Source of the DNA: DMER64 sp964600385
GTDB lineage: Bacteria > Bacteroidota > Bacteroidia > Bacteroidales > UBA932
Length of the DNA: 64,000 nt
Assembly (NCBI GenBank): GCA_964600385.1
Contig: CAZRJC010000002.1
Coordinates: 1 to 64,000, forward strand
Direction of reading: 5' to 3'
How positions within the stretch are numbered: position 1 is the first letter of the stretch; each line of letters begins with the position of its first letter. Shown here piece after piece: positions 27,107 through 36,655 of this stretch. Under the pieces are notes generated by a model. The model saw nothing but the letters and a program-made list of their open reading frames with translations. It was not told where the DNA came from and ran no database searches. Made by a program: the position numbers and the translations under genes.

Positions 27107-30100
27107 ATGCCTTCTTTCGTTCACTTACATGTACATACGCAATACTCAATCCTGGACGGAGCTGCTTTTATTTCCGGGCTTTTTAAAAAAGCTTCTTTTG
27201 ATAAGCAACCCGCCCTGGCAATTACTGACCATGGTAACATGTTCGGTGTCAAGGAATTTCTGGACACCGCCAAAAAGTACCCCGACGTCAGGCCTATTGT
27301 TGGATGTGAAGTCTACGTTGCACCGGAAGGCCGCTTACTGAGAAAAAACAAAGAAGAAGCCACCACCTGTCACCTGGTGTTACTGGCGAAAAACATGACC
27401 GGATACCACAATCTCATTAAACTGGTATCCCAGGCCTGGATCGACGGTTTTTACTATAAACCCCGTATTGACCATGAACTTCTGGAGCAATACCATGAAG
27501 GGCTCATAGCGTCCAGTGCCTGCCTGGCCGGCGAACTGCCCCGGCATATAATGGCCGGCAGAATGGACGAAGCCGATGATCTTATCAGGTGGTATAAACA
27601 ACTTTTTGGCGACGATTATTATATAGAACTGCAGCGTCATCAAACCCTGCTGGACATTCCTCACGTCAAAACCACCTATGAGCTCCAAAAACAGATTGAG
27701 CCTCATCTTATTTCTCTTGCCAGAAAAAACAATGTTAAACTTCTGGCAACCAATGACGTTCACTTCGTAAACTTCGAAGACGCGCCCGCACACGATCGTC
27801 TGATCTGTGTGGCCACAAACGACGATGTGACCGATGAGACCCGTAAACTCCGTTATACCCAGCAGGAATATCTGAAATCATGCGAGGAAATGCATGCGCT
27901 TTTCGAAGATATCCCCGAAGCGCTGCAAAACACACTGGAACTGGCAGAAAAAATTGAAGTATACAGCATTGACAGGGACCCTATACTTCCGCATTTTCCC
28001 ATACCCGGTACTTTTAAAGATTCAAACGATTATTTAAGGCATCTTACTTACGAAGGAGCCCGGAAACTCTATCCCGCAATCACCGCCGAGCTCAGAGAAC
28101 GTATTGATTTTGAGCTGGATACAATTTCGCACATGGGTTTCCCCGACTATTTTCTTATTGTAAGGGATTTTATAGAAGCATCCAGAAACATGGGTGTCTG
28201 GGTAGGTCCGGGACGCGGATCGGCGGCCGGTTCGGTGGTCGCTTATTGTCTTCGCATCACATTGGTAGACCCCATCAGATACGGCTTGCTTTTTGAGCGT
28301 TTTCTGAATCCCGACAGGGTTTCCCTACCCGATATCGACATTGATTTTGCAGACGAAGGTCGTGGAAAAGTGTTGCAATACGTAGAGGATAAATACGGAA
28401 AAGATCATGTTTCGCATGTCATTACTTTTGGCACCATGGCGGCTAAAAGTGCCATTAAAGACGTTGCCCGTGTACAGCGTCTGCCCCTCCCCGAAGCCGA
28501 TCGTCTGGCCAAACTCATTCCGGACAGGTTGCCCGAAAAAGACGGTAAGCCGCAAAAAATAAATATCGATAATGCAATAAAGTACGTTCCGGACTTGCAG
28601 GCTGCGTTAAAGTCAGAAGATCCTTTAATCAGTACCACAGTGGAATATGCAAGGAAACTTGAAGGATCTGTACGCAACACGGGGGTTCACGCCTGTGCCA
28701 TTATAATCGGGCCTGAAAAACTGACCAACCACATTCCTCTCTCTGTAAGCAAAGATAAAGACACAGGGGAGGACATGCTTGTCTCTCAATACGAAGGGTC
28801 TCTTATTGAACAGGTGGGAATGCTTAAAATGGACTTTCTGGGGCTCAAAACACTCAGTATCCTTAAAAGCGCCGTAGACAATATTAAAGAGACGAGAAAA
28901 ATTGAAATAGATATAAACGAGATTCCTCTTACCGACGGGCCCACCTATGAACTGTTCAGTCGCGGAGATACCATAGGGGTGTTTCAGTTTGAAAGCGACG
29001 GTATGCGAAAATGGCTCAGAGAACTGAAACCCACCTGCATAGATGACCTTATTGCCATGACAGCCCTGTACCGTCCGGGCCCCATGGACTATATTCCCGA
29101 TTTTATTGACCGGAAGCACGGACGCAGGGAAATCGTCTATGATGTCCCCCAGATGGAGAAATATCTTAAAGATACTTATGGGGTTACTGTTTACCAGGAA
29201 CAGGTGATGCTTCTTTCCCAGGAACTGGCCGGCTTCTCGAAAGGACAAGCCGATTCGCTCCGTAAAGCCATGGGAAAGAAGAAAATAGCCGAGATGGAAA
29301 AGCTGAGAGAGAAATTCATGGAGGGCGGTATTGCGCGGGGATACTCAGAAGCCGTGCTCAAGAAGATCTGGTTTGACTGGACCGCTTTTGCACAATATGC
29401 ATTCAACAAGTCCCACGCCACCTGCTATTCCATGCTCAGTTACCAGACAGGGTATCTTAAAGCAAACTACCCCGCCGAATTCATGGCCGCTGTTCTTTCA
29501 AAAAACAGGGACAACATAGAGGAAGTGTCCAAATTCATGGACGAGTGCAAACGTATGGGCATTAATGTTGCCGGGCCGGATATCAACGAATCGGTTCACG
29601 ATTTTACGGTCAATGCCCACGGCATAATACGTTTTGGGATGGCCGGCATCAAAGGTGTCGGGTATAACGCCGTAGAGTCGATTGTCCGTTCCCGGACAGA
29701 AGATGGTCCCTTCACCGACGTGTACAACTTTGTGGAACGCATTAACTCAAACATATGCAACCGGAAGGTGTTGGAAAGCCTTATTTATGCCGGTGCTCTG
29801 GATTCGTTCACAGATATCAAAAGAGGTCAGTATTTCCTTCCCTGCAATAAAGACGGGATTTTTCTGGACAGTCTCATACGTTACGGAGCCAGAATAGAAG
29901 AAGAAAAGAACAAGGAAATATCCAGCCTCTTTGGCGAGGGAACGGAATCTCTTGCCCCGCCGGCCCGGCCTGTCGCTCCGCATACAAGTCTTGAAATTGA
30001 AGAGGATTTCCTGAAAAAGGAAAAGGAAATGGTAGGGGTATACCTCTCTTCACATCCGCTGGACCGGTTCCTGTTTGAAATGAAACACTTCACCACCTGT

Positions 30101-30691
30101 ACCATTCAACAGGCAGAGGAGATTCTGGCCAATGCGGAAAAAGAAGAACATTTTCCGCCGAAAACTATAAGAATCGGAGGGCTGGTAACGAATGTCACCT
30201 CGGCCTTATCAAAGAGTTCCGGGCGTCCCTGGGGCAGTTTTACCCTGGAAGATTATACTTCCAACAGGAAATTCACCCTCTTTGGCAAAGAATATGAACA
30301 ATTCCTCCCCTACATGAGGCAGGGCGAGGCGTTGCTTATCCAGGCCACACTACAGGAAAAACCACTTTTCGGTAAGAAACGCGATGAACGACCTGCCGGA
30401 CCGCGTGAGAAAGAGGTTAAAATAAACAGCATTTCTCTTCTTGCCAATGCCAAGGATTCATTATCGTCTATATCATTAAGCATGGACGTGACACAGATAA
30501 CCGGACCTTTCCGGAAAGAACTGGTGGCGGCAATCGCAAAGAACCCCGGGAAGCTCACCATTCACTTTGTTCTCAGGGATGCAGGCAACAATATGACCGT
30601 TAAACTATTCTCCCGGTCGCACCACGTGGATATTACCGCAGAATTCATTGCATGGCTTGACAGGAAAGGGATCCATTATTCGGTGGAATAA
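27107..30691 (+). CDS. dnaE: DNA polymerase III alpha subunit
   Basis: This 1194-residue replicative polymerase has an N-terminal PHP domain (FVHLHVHTQYSILDGA; ITDHGNMFG), a C-family polymerase core (GVWVGPGRGSAAGSVVAYCL; LPDIDIDFADEGRG with catalytic aspartates; LYRPGPMDYIPDFIDRKHG; GVTVYQEQVMLLSQELAGF), a helix-hairpin-helix region and a C-terminal OB fold (IRIGGLVTNVTSALSKSSG). It is full length, of the DnaE1 type rather than PolC (no internal exonuclease). Confidence 0.97.
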   Translation: MPSFVHLHVHTQYSILDGAAFISGLFKKASFDKQPALAITDHGNMFGVKEFLDTAKKYPDVRPIVGCEVYVAPEGRLLRKNKEEATTCHLVLLAKNMTGYHNLIKLVSQAWIDGFYYKPRIDHELLEQYHEGLIASSACLAGELPRHIMAGRMDEADDLIRWYKQLFGDDYYIELQRHQTLLDIPHVKTTYELQKQIEPHLISLARKNNVKLLATNDVHFVNFEDAPAHDRLICVATNDDVTDETRKLRYTQQEYLKSCEEMHALFEDIPEALQNTLELAEKIEVYSIDRDPILPHFPIPGTFKDSNDYLRHLTYEGARKLYPAITAELRERIDFELDTISHMGFPDYFLIVRDFIEASRNMGVWVGPGRGSAAGSVVAYCLRITLVDPIRYGLLFERFLNPDRVSLPDIDIDFADEGRGKVLQYVEDKYGKDHVSHVITFGTMAAKSAIKDVARVQRLPLPEADRLAKLIPDRLPEKDGKPQKINIDNAIKYVPDLQAALKSEDPLISTTVEYARKLEGSVRNTGVHACAIIIGPEKLTNHIPLSVSKDKDTGEDMLVSQYEGSLIEQVGMLKMDFLGLKTLSILKSAVDNIKETRKIEIDINEIPLTDGPTYELFSRGDTIGVFQFESDGMRKWLRELKPTCIDDLIAMTALYRPGPMDYIPDFIDRKHGRREIVYDVPQMEKYLKDTYGVTVYQEQVMLLSQELAGFSKGQADSLRKAMGKKKIAEMEKLREKFMEGGIARGYSEAVLKKIWFDWTAFAQYAFNKSHATCYSMLSYQTGYLKANYPAEFMAAVLSKNRDNIEEVSKFMDECKRMGINVAGPDINESVHDFTVNAHGIIRFGMAGIKGVGYNAVESIVRSRTEDGPFTDVYNFVERINSNICNRKVLESLIYAGALDSFTDIKRGQYFLPCNKDGIFLDSLIRYGARIEEEKNKEISSLFGEGTESLAPPARPVAPHTSLEIEEDFLKKEKEMVGVYLSSHPLDRFLFEMKHFTTCTIQQAEEILANAEKEEHFPPKTIRIGGLVTNVTSALSKSSGRPWGSFTLEDYTSNRKFTLFGKEYEQFLPYMRQGEALLIQATLQEKPLFGKKRDERPAGPREKEVKINSISLLANAKDSLSSISLSMDVTQITGPFRKELVAAIAKNPGKLTIHFVLRDAGNNMTVKLFSRSHHVDITAEFIAWLDRKGIHYSVE

Positions 30692-30701
30692 ACCTTGTCT
30701 G

Positions 30702-31394
30702 TCACGATTCCAGCCATTTTTCAAACAGGTTCAGATCTTCGGGATAAGTAAGTTTTCTGTTTTTCTCATCTCCCAATACCAGGAACACTTTTTCTCCCGG
30801 CAAATACCGCACTACCGTTCCGCAATCATCTGTGCCTGAAAAATGAGCATCTGCCAGCGCGTTTTGGTACGCTTCACGTATAACGGACACACGGAAAGCC
30901 TGTGGAGTTTGTGCGTGCATGACTAAAGCACGGGGAGGCACTTCAGACACGAATTTTCGTTCACCATCGGTCAGAAAGAGCGTATCTGCGGCCGGAACGG
31001 CTACTCCCACGGCTTTATGGAACTTGAGCGCGGCCGTCACGTCGCTGATTATCCGGTGATCTACCAGGGGACGTGCCGCATCATGAAAAATCAGATTATC
31101 ATCGGGGTTATCCTTGAATGCCTCAATGGCAGCGAGCGACGAATGGAACCTTTCCTCTCCGCCCTGAAGGATCCTGCATACTTTTTTCCAGTTGTTTTTA
31201 TGGACCATGTTCTCCACGTTGGGGACATAAGCCCGGGCCACTACAATGGCAATCCTGTCTATAAGCGGATGTGTTTCAAAAGCATCCACAGCTCTTTCAA
31301 TAACGGTTCGGCCTGCAATAGTCTGGAATTGCTTGGGGACCCCTCCTCCCACACGGATTCCTGCCCCTGCAGCCATTATGACAGCAATATTCAT
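30702..31394 (-). CDS. ispD: 2-C-methyl-D-erythritol 4-phosphate cytidylyltransferase
   Basis: This 230-residue nucleotidyltransferase carries out the third step of the MEP isoprenoid pathway, making CDP-ME. Motifs are AVIMAAGAGIRVGGGVPKQF (nucleotide loop), LIFHDAARPLVD and the C-terminal LTYPEDLNLFE. The usual loop arginine-methionine-glycine reads RVG here. The ATG at 31394 fits the family N-terminus; the longer frame overlaps the serine hydrolase gene. It follows that gene by 10 bp, so both may share a transcript. Confidence 0.95.
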   Translation of the reverse strand: MNIAVIMAAGAGIRVGGGVPKQFQTIAGRTVIERAVDAFETHPLIDRIAIVVARAYVPNVENMVHKNNWKKVCRILQGGEERFHSSLAAIEAFKDNPDDNLIFHDAARPLVDHRIISDVTAALKFHKAVGVAVPAADTLFLTDGERKFVSEVPPRALVMHAQTPQAFRVSVIREAYQNALADAHFSGTDDCGTVVRYLPGEKVFLVLGDEKNRKLTYPEDLNLFEKWLES

Positions 31395-31404
31395 AGTAAT
31401 CTGT

Positions 31405-32904
31405 TTATTTGTATTGTCTAAGGAATGGTCCCAGATCATCTCCAAAGTCGATGGTAAAACTGCCGGCACGTTCAATGACAGGATTGATTTCGAATGTGAT
31501 GTTGAAGTCCTCATCTCTGGCATGAAACTGAAAACTGTTGGCATTCAGGTGATGCAGGGGCGCGTCTATATCGTTGATCCTGATACGGAGCGTTTTGTCT
31601 GCTTCATAAATTCTTACCGGGCCAAAGAGCTCTTTAAAGTAATCTCCGGCATAAACATCCGGACACAGAGGCTGCACGTATTCTTCTTTTTCGGACGGAG
31701 TGCGGGGAGCTGCCGGCTTCATGTACTCATCATATGTTTTAGTAATCCAGTCTGACTCCACACCCCTGTAAAGGTCAATTATCTGGCGAATAATGGCTGT
31801 ATGCGGAGCAGTGGTGGATCCCTGGTTCATCAGGACGCTCACACCGATATTGAGCTCGGGAACCAGCACAACCCAGGCCGTATAACCTCCGGCCAACCCG
31901 GTATGGTTAATGAGCTTCCCCTGGACACCCTGCTCAATTCTCCAGCCCTGCGCATAAAGCACGACACGGTCCTTTTCGTTGGAACAGATTGTCTGAGGTT
32001 TAAAAAGATAATCCACACTTTCCTCGGACAAAAGCCCTTTTCCTTTATAGACGCCTTTCCCAAGCCACATTTTCATCCACTGACCCATGTCATTTGCATT
32101 TGACATTATGAATGCTGCCGGTGAGACGGCCTGCATCCAGGCATACGAATCTTCCCTGTCGTTGCGCGGAGTGATCTTAAGCCCATCCTTTGTTTTTGTC
32201 AGACTATGACCGTATGCAAAGTTTTTTGCCGTAAAATAACTGTCCTTCCCGGTAGTGGAATGCTCCATCTCCAGCGGGGTATAAATATAAGCTTCTATAG
32301 CCTCTTCCCAGGTCATCCCGGAGTATTTCTCAATGATCTTTGCAGCCGTAGTATACGCAGCATTGCAGTATGAATAGGTGGTCCTGAAACTGAATGTGGG
32401 TTTTATCAGACGCATCATAAGATACAGATCGTCCCTCCCGTAGCCCAGGGCGGGAATTGGATCAAGAGCCTGTGCCTGGAATCCGCTTTTGTGGTTCATT
32501 ATATCCTGGACCATATAATTCTGGGTAATCCACGGATCGTACATCATGAAATCGGGAAGATGATTGATTACAGGATCAGTCCACTGAACATACCCCCGAT
32601 CAGCCATCATGGCCAGAAGTGCGGCAGTAAAAGCTTTTGAAGTAGAGGCGTTTACAAAAAGAGTATACTCATTCGCTTCCGGAGCATCCGGCGTTGTTGC
32701 GAGTTTTCCGAATCCTCGCGCATAAACCGTCTGAGTGTCCTGTACTACTGTAACAGCCATAGCCGGGATATTCCATAACTCTTTTACTTTGTTCGCAATG
32801 GTGGTTATTTCAGCGGCGGATGGAGTCGGTTTATTCTGTCCGTATAAAGGAGCAAGAACCATAAAGGAGAAAAGGACGGCAAGGGATAAACAGAATTTTC
32901 TCAT
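31405..32904 (-). CDS. Exported beta-lactamase-family serine hydrolase
   Basis: This 499-residue protein has a signal peptide ending near LYGQ (residue 23). The serine beta-lactamase/transpeptidase fold (PF00144) shows the SxxK nucleophile (NASTSKAF), the YxN motif (TYSYCNAAY) and an HTG box (NHTGLAGGY). A C-terminal lipocalin-like domain of about 100 residues (DVYAGDYFKELFG..., DUF3471-like) is present. Relatives include esterases, D-aminopeptidases and penicillin-binding proteins; true beta-lactamase activity is not implied. It probably acts in the periplasm or at the outer membrane. Confidence 0.87.
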   Translation of the reverse strand: MRKFCLSLAVLFSFMVLAPLYGQNKPTPSAAEITTIANKVKELWNIPAMAVTVVQDTQTVYARGFGKLATTPDAPEANEYTLFVNASTSKAFTAALLAMMADRGYVQWTDPVINHLPDFMMYDPWITQNYMVQDIMNHKSGFQAQALDPIPALGYGRDDLYLMMRLIKPTFSFRTTYSYCNAAYTTAAKIIEKYSGMTWEEAIEAYIYTPLEMEHSTTGKDSYFTAKNFAYGHSLTKTKDGLKITPRNDREDSYAWMQAVSPAAFIMSNANDMGQWMKMWLGKGVYKGKGLLSEESVDYLFKPQTICSNEKDRVVLYAQGWRIEQGVQGKLINHTGLAGGYTAWVVLVPELNIGVSVLMNQGSTTAPHTAIIRQIIDLYRGVESDWITKTYDEYMKPAAPRTPSEKEEYVQPLCPDVYAGDYFKELFGPVRIYEADKTLRIRINDIDAPLHHLNANSFQFHARDEDFNITFEINPVIERAGSFTIDFGDDLGPFLRQYK

Positions 32905-32945
32905 AAATCAGGATTTTTGGTTTCGTAAAAATACAAAGAAATAAG

Positions 32946-32953
32946 TAATTTTG
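32946..32953 (+). promoter_or_regulatory. -7 element TAATTTTG before GNAT gene
   Basis: TAATTTTG lies 7 nt before the ATG at 32961, in the 56-bp divergent gap with the serine hydrolase gene. Confidence 0.42.
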
Positions 32954-32960
32954 GGCCATT

Positions 32961-33467
32961 ATGAAAACTTCCTTTTCCCCGGTCACATCCAGTTATCAGA
33001 TAAGTGAGCTAAGCGTGATGGCTTCTGAAATATGGCGTGAAGCATACAGCGCCACCCACAGTCAGGAGCAGATTGAATACATGCTCAACCTCTTTCTCTC
33101 TCCGGAGAGCATTACCGAACAGATAGAGAAAGAAGGATTCATATACCGTTTAATTGAGCACAATGACACGCCTGCCGGCTTCTTTGGCGTATGCCCGCGC
33201 AAGGAAGGCGATACGCTTCTGTTGAGCAAGCTGTATCTTTTTAAAGAATTTCGGGGAAAAGGCCTTTTTGAGGCATCCATGGAAGAGATCCGGCAAATCA
33301 CGATCCGGGAAAAATTGCCGGCAATTCGCCTGCATGTGAACAAACACAACACGCGCGCCATCAATGCCTATAAGAAATACGGATTCATAGTGGTGGAGAT
33401 TAAGGCCTTTGATATTGGCAACGGCTATTTCATGGATGATTACGTAATGGAATACGCATTGGAATAA
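32961..33467 (+). CDS. GNAT-family N-acetyltransferase
   Basis: This 168-residue acetyltransferase (RimI/PaiA-like) uses acetyl-CoA. The CoA-binding motif A is visible as LSKLYLFKEFRGKGLFEASMEEI (Arg/Gln-x-x-Gly-x-Gly variant RGKGL). Motif B is IRLHVNKHNTRAINAYKKYGF. The acceptor, a protein N-terminus or a small amine, cannot be told from sequence. It is monocistronic, closed by the bidirectional terminator shared with secDF. Confidence 0.87.
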   Translation: MKTSFSPVTSSYQISELSVMASEIWREAYSATHSQEQIEYMLNLFLSPESITEQIEKEGFIYRLIEHNDTPAGFFGVCPRKEGDTLLLSKLYLFKEFRGKGLFEASMEEIRQITIREKLPAIRLHVNKHNTRAINAYKKYGFIVVEIKAFDIGNGYFMDDYVMEYALE

Positions 33468-33496
33468 AAAAAGCCGTCCTAAAGGGCGGCTTTTTT
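33467..33496. terminator. Bidirectional terminator between GNAT gene and secDF
   Basis: An A run, GCCGTCC-TAAA-GGGCGGC stem (one G.U) and a T6 run form a symmetric hairpin at the convergent 3' ends of the GNAT gene and secDF. It starts at the GNAT stop codon. Confidence 0.9.
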
Positions 33497-33515
33497 ATGC
33501 TTATCCGGGATTCGT

Positions 33516-36500
33516 TTATTTAGCAGATTTTCCGGCCAGTTTTTTCTTTTCGCTGCGTTTCCACATATCAAAAACAATAGGAGTGGAAAGCAGCACGGAA
33601 GTAAACGGACAAATGGTCACACCCACTGCCAGTGCTACGGCAAAACCGCGGATCACTTCACCACCAAAGATGGCAATGGCAAGAAGAACCACCAGGGTTG
33701 TGGCCGAGGTATTTACAGTACGTGATAAGGTTGAATTCAGTGCTTCATTCATATTCTCTAACGTATCCCGTTTAGGATAGAGAGCCTTGTATTCTCTTAT
33801 GCGGTCAAAGATTACTACGGTATCGTTCAGTGAATAACCGATAATGGTCAGAATAGCCGCTATGAATTGCTGGTCCACATCCAGAGTGAAGGGCAATATA
33901 CCCGAGAAAATGGAAAAGAAGGACATCACGAATATGGTGTTGAATACCAGAGAAACCAAACCTCCGGTTCCCCAGGTCCAGTTGCGGAAACGTCCTGCAA
34001 TATAGAGGAAAATGGCCAGACAGGAGAGCAATATGGCAATGATTGCATCGCGTTGGATGTCACTGGCCACTGTAGGTCCTACTTTTTCTGAACTGAGTAT
34101 ACCGTTTGGATTATCAACTGTTGAAAGGAATTCTTCCAATGTAATAGGATTGGCATAAAAACCGTTAAGAGCCTGGTAGAGCATGTTATCAACTGTAGCA
34201 TCGGCTTCGGTACTTTCATCGGTGATCAGGTGTTTTGTAGTGATCCTCATCTGACTGCTTCCTCCAAACTCTTTTACTTCCACACCTTCTTCAAATATTT
34301 CAATCACATTGGCTCGCACTTGCTCGGCAGATACTTCCTGGTCAAAGCGTACTACGTAGGTACGGCCGCCGGTGAAGTCCACCCCGTAGCTGAATCCCTT
34401 GGTTAACATGAATGCGACACCAACAACTATAACAGCAACTGCGCCAATATAGAATTTTCTTCTGTTTTTCAGGAAGTTAAGCTTTGTGTGTTGCAGGAAT
34501 TCACGTGTATATTTATTATCAAATGTGATGTTTTTGTTTCTTGAAAGACGGGATTCAAACAACAACCTTGTAATGAATATTGAGGTAAAGAGCGAGGTAA
34601 TAAGACCTATTACGAGGGTTGTTGCAAATCCTTGAACAGGGCCTGAACCAAAGAACATAAGGATGATACCGGTGATGAGCGTGGTGATATTACCGTCCAG
34701 GATGGCTGAGTAAGCGTTCTTGTATCCATCGGCGACAGCCAGGCGCAAGGCCTTACCGGTACGCAATTCTTCTTTTATTCGTTCGTAAATGATTACGTTG
34801 GCGTCTACCGCCATACCCATTGTCAAAACAATACCGGCAATACCCGGAAGGGTAAGGACAGCCCCGAATGACACCAGGGCTCCAAAGAGGAACAGTACGT
34901 TGCATATGAGAGCAACACTGGCTACCATACCTGCCCGGTTATAGAAGAACATCATATAGGCCAGCACAAGCAGGAACGCTATGGCAAACGAAGATAAACC
35001 TGCATTAATGGATTTGGACCCCAGCGAGGGTCCTACCACGCTTTCCTGTACAATACTTGCAGGAGCCGGCAACTTACCGGATTTAAGCACGTTGGCCAGG
35101 TCATCAGCTTCTTCTGAAGTAAACTGACCCGTAATCTCCGAACGTCCGCCGGAAATTTCTACACTTACCCCGGGATAGGAGTACACCATGTCGTCCAGGA
35201 CAATGGCTATGCATTTGCCAATATTGTCTGCTGTCATGCGGGCCCATATGCGGGCACCTTCGGCATTCATGCCCATATCTACGGTAGGTGTACCGCCGCC
35301 TGTATTGTTATAAGCCTTACGGGCATCGGTCACAACGCCTCCGTCCAGCGGAGCACGTCCGTCGCGGGTATTCGCCTTTATGGCTACCAGTTCATAATAT
35401 ATCTTATTGGTTTGATCCGGCTTTACAGACCACATCGCACGCATATCTGCGGGAAGGACGGCCTGCACCTGGGGCAAATGTAGCCAGCTGTTAATTAGCG
35501 TGGTATCTTTATAATGTGCCCGTCCAATACAGGGTCCGGGAGCAATCTGTCCTTCGTAAACGCTTGGAGACAACACGTTGAAGAGTGGATTTTGTTTGGC
35601 CCATGCCGCCATGTCGTCAGACAACGAATCTTCTTTGGTCAACTGAGCGAGTAAATCTTCTTCTCCTGCAGCTTCGGCCAGTGTAGTATCTTTAACGGCC
35701 TCGTCTCCAAGGTAATCGCAGATAATCCGGTTTGCCTCTTCGAGTGAAGGATAGATCTCTGAATTTTCGTAGGTTTCCCAAAATTCCAAAGAAGCGGTTC
35801 CCTGAAGAAGTTTGCGTACGCGCTCGGGTTCCTTGATACCGGGTAACTGTACCAAAATACGACCAGTTGTTCCAAGGCGTTGAATATTGGGCTGGGTAAC
35901 ACCAAACCGGTCAATACGGTTACGAAGCACATTAAAGGAGTTTGCCATGGCAGACTCGGCTTCTTCACGTATAATCTTAATAACCTGGTCGTTGTTCGTC
36001 TCGGGTTTGATTTTTTCACGCAGATCGTAAGTACCGAACACTCTTGACAGACGATCCCCTGGAGCTACTTCTTCCCAGGCGTCAGCAAAAAGGGTCACAT
36101 AGTCTTCCCTGGCGCCTTCTTTCACCCTCTGGTTAGCTATTGTGAGTGCCTGATTAAAAACGGGATCCTGACTGTAGTCAGCCAGGGCACGGATAAGCAT
36201 CTCGAGCTTAACTTCCATCATCACGTCCATACCGCCTTTCAGGTCAAGGCCAAGACTAACCTCTTTTTCTTTAACTTCTTTAAAAGTAAACCCAAGGTAT
36301 ACCTTTTCCGGAGTTATGGAGTCAATATAGAAACGCTCTCTGGCATTTCTGAGTGAATCCAGGAAAAAGGCCTGATCGAGTTCGCCGATCAATTTATATT
36401 CCGGAGTTGTTTGAATGGCAATAACTGCCTCTTCTGCATAATTGGCCGCTTTCTTTTCCTGATACCTTGTCACCGCAGTGAAAGACAATTGGTACAGACA

Positions 36501-36551
36501 GGCCAACCCGATGATTATAGCCACAAAACGTATGGCACCTTTACTTTGCAT
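33516..36551 (-). CDS. secDF: Protein translocase subunit SecDF (fused)
   Basis: This 1011-residue fusion of SecD and SecF uses the proton-motive force to pull exported proteins through SecYEG. The SecD half has the LGLDLKGGMDVMMEV segment, the periplasmic P1 region, and GMAVDANVIIYERIKEELRTG in helix 4. The SecF half begins near residue 650 (YTREFLQHTKLNFLKNRR), includes YGVDFTGGRTYVVRF and ends with GYSLNDTVVIFDRIRE. Twelve membrane helices are expected. A single-chain SecDF is normal in Bacteroidota. SecD has an enlarged insert (about 290-400). Confidence 0.96.
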   Translation of the reverse strand: MQSKGAIRFVAIIIGLACLYQLSFTAVTRYQEKKAANYAEEAVIAIQTTPEYKLIGELDQAFFLDSLRNARERFYIDSITPEKVYLGFTFKEVKEKEVSLGLDLKGGMDVMMEVKLEMLIRALADYSQDPVFNQALTIANQRVKEGAREDYVTLFADAWEEVAPGDRLSRVFGTYDLREKIKPETNNDQVIKIIREEAESAMANSFNVLRNRIDRFGVTQPNIQRLGTTGRILVQLPGIKEPERVRKLLQGTASLEFWETYENSEIYPSLEEANRIICDYLGDEAVKDTTLAEAAGEEDLLAQLTKEDSLSDDMAAWAKQNPLFNVLSPSVYEGQIAPGPCIGRAHYKDTTLINSWLHLPQVQAVLPADMRAMWSVKPDQTNKIYYELVAIKANTRDGRAPLDGGVVTDARKAYNNTGGGTPTVDMGMNAEGARIWARMTADNIGKCIAIVLDDMVYSYPGVSVEISGGRSEITGQFTSEEADDLANVLKSGKLPAPASIVQESVVGPSLGSKSINAGLSSFAIAFLLVLAYMMFFYNRAGMVASVALICNVLFLFGALVSFGAVLTLPGIAGIVLTMGMAVDANVIIYERIKEELRTGKALRLAVADGYKNAYSAILDGNITTLITGIILMFFGSGPVQGFATTLVIGLITSLFTSIFITRLLFESRLSRNKNITFDNKYTREFLQHTKLNFLKNRRKFYIGAVAVIVVGVAFMLTKGFSYGVDFTGGRTYVVRFDQEVSAEQVRANVIEIFEEGVEVKEFGGSSQMRITTKHLITDESTEADATVDNMLYQALNGFYANPITLEEFLSTVDNPNGILSSEKVGPTVASDIQRDAIIAILLSCLAIFLYIAGRFRNWTWGTGGLVSLVFNTIFVMSFFSIFSGILPFTLDVDQQFIAAILTIIGYSLNDTVVIFDRIREYKALYPKRDTLENMNEALNSTLSRTVNTSATTLVVLLAIAIFGGEVIRGFAVALAVGVTICPFTSVLLSTPIVFDMWKRSEKKKLAGKSAK

Positions 36552-36598
36552 GAAATCTTAATATTTATAAATTTATATAAGTCAGGTAAAATAGGGTG

Positions 36599-36634
36599 CA
36601 AATGTAATATTTTTTCCCTAATTAATTAACTTTG
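36599..36634. promoter_or_regulatory. Divergent promoters of secDF and the PD40 operon
   Basis: The minus-strand -7 TACATTTG (36599-36606) serves secDF with a leader of about 40 nt. The plus-strand -7 TAACTTTG (36627-36634) serves the gene at 36656. The gap is AT-rich and otherwise featureless. Confidence 0.48.
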
Positions 36635-36655
36635 TATTTCGCATTTACCTTATTT

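Noticed and set aside
31405..32904. Antibiotic-resistance beta-lactamase
   Set aside because: The SxxK/YxN fold is shared with esterases and peptidases; the long C-terminal lipocalin-like domain points away from a dedicated resistance enzyme.
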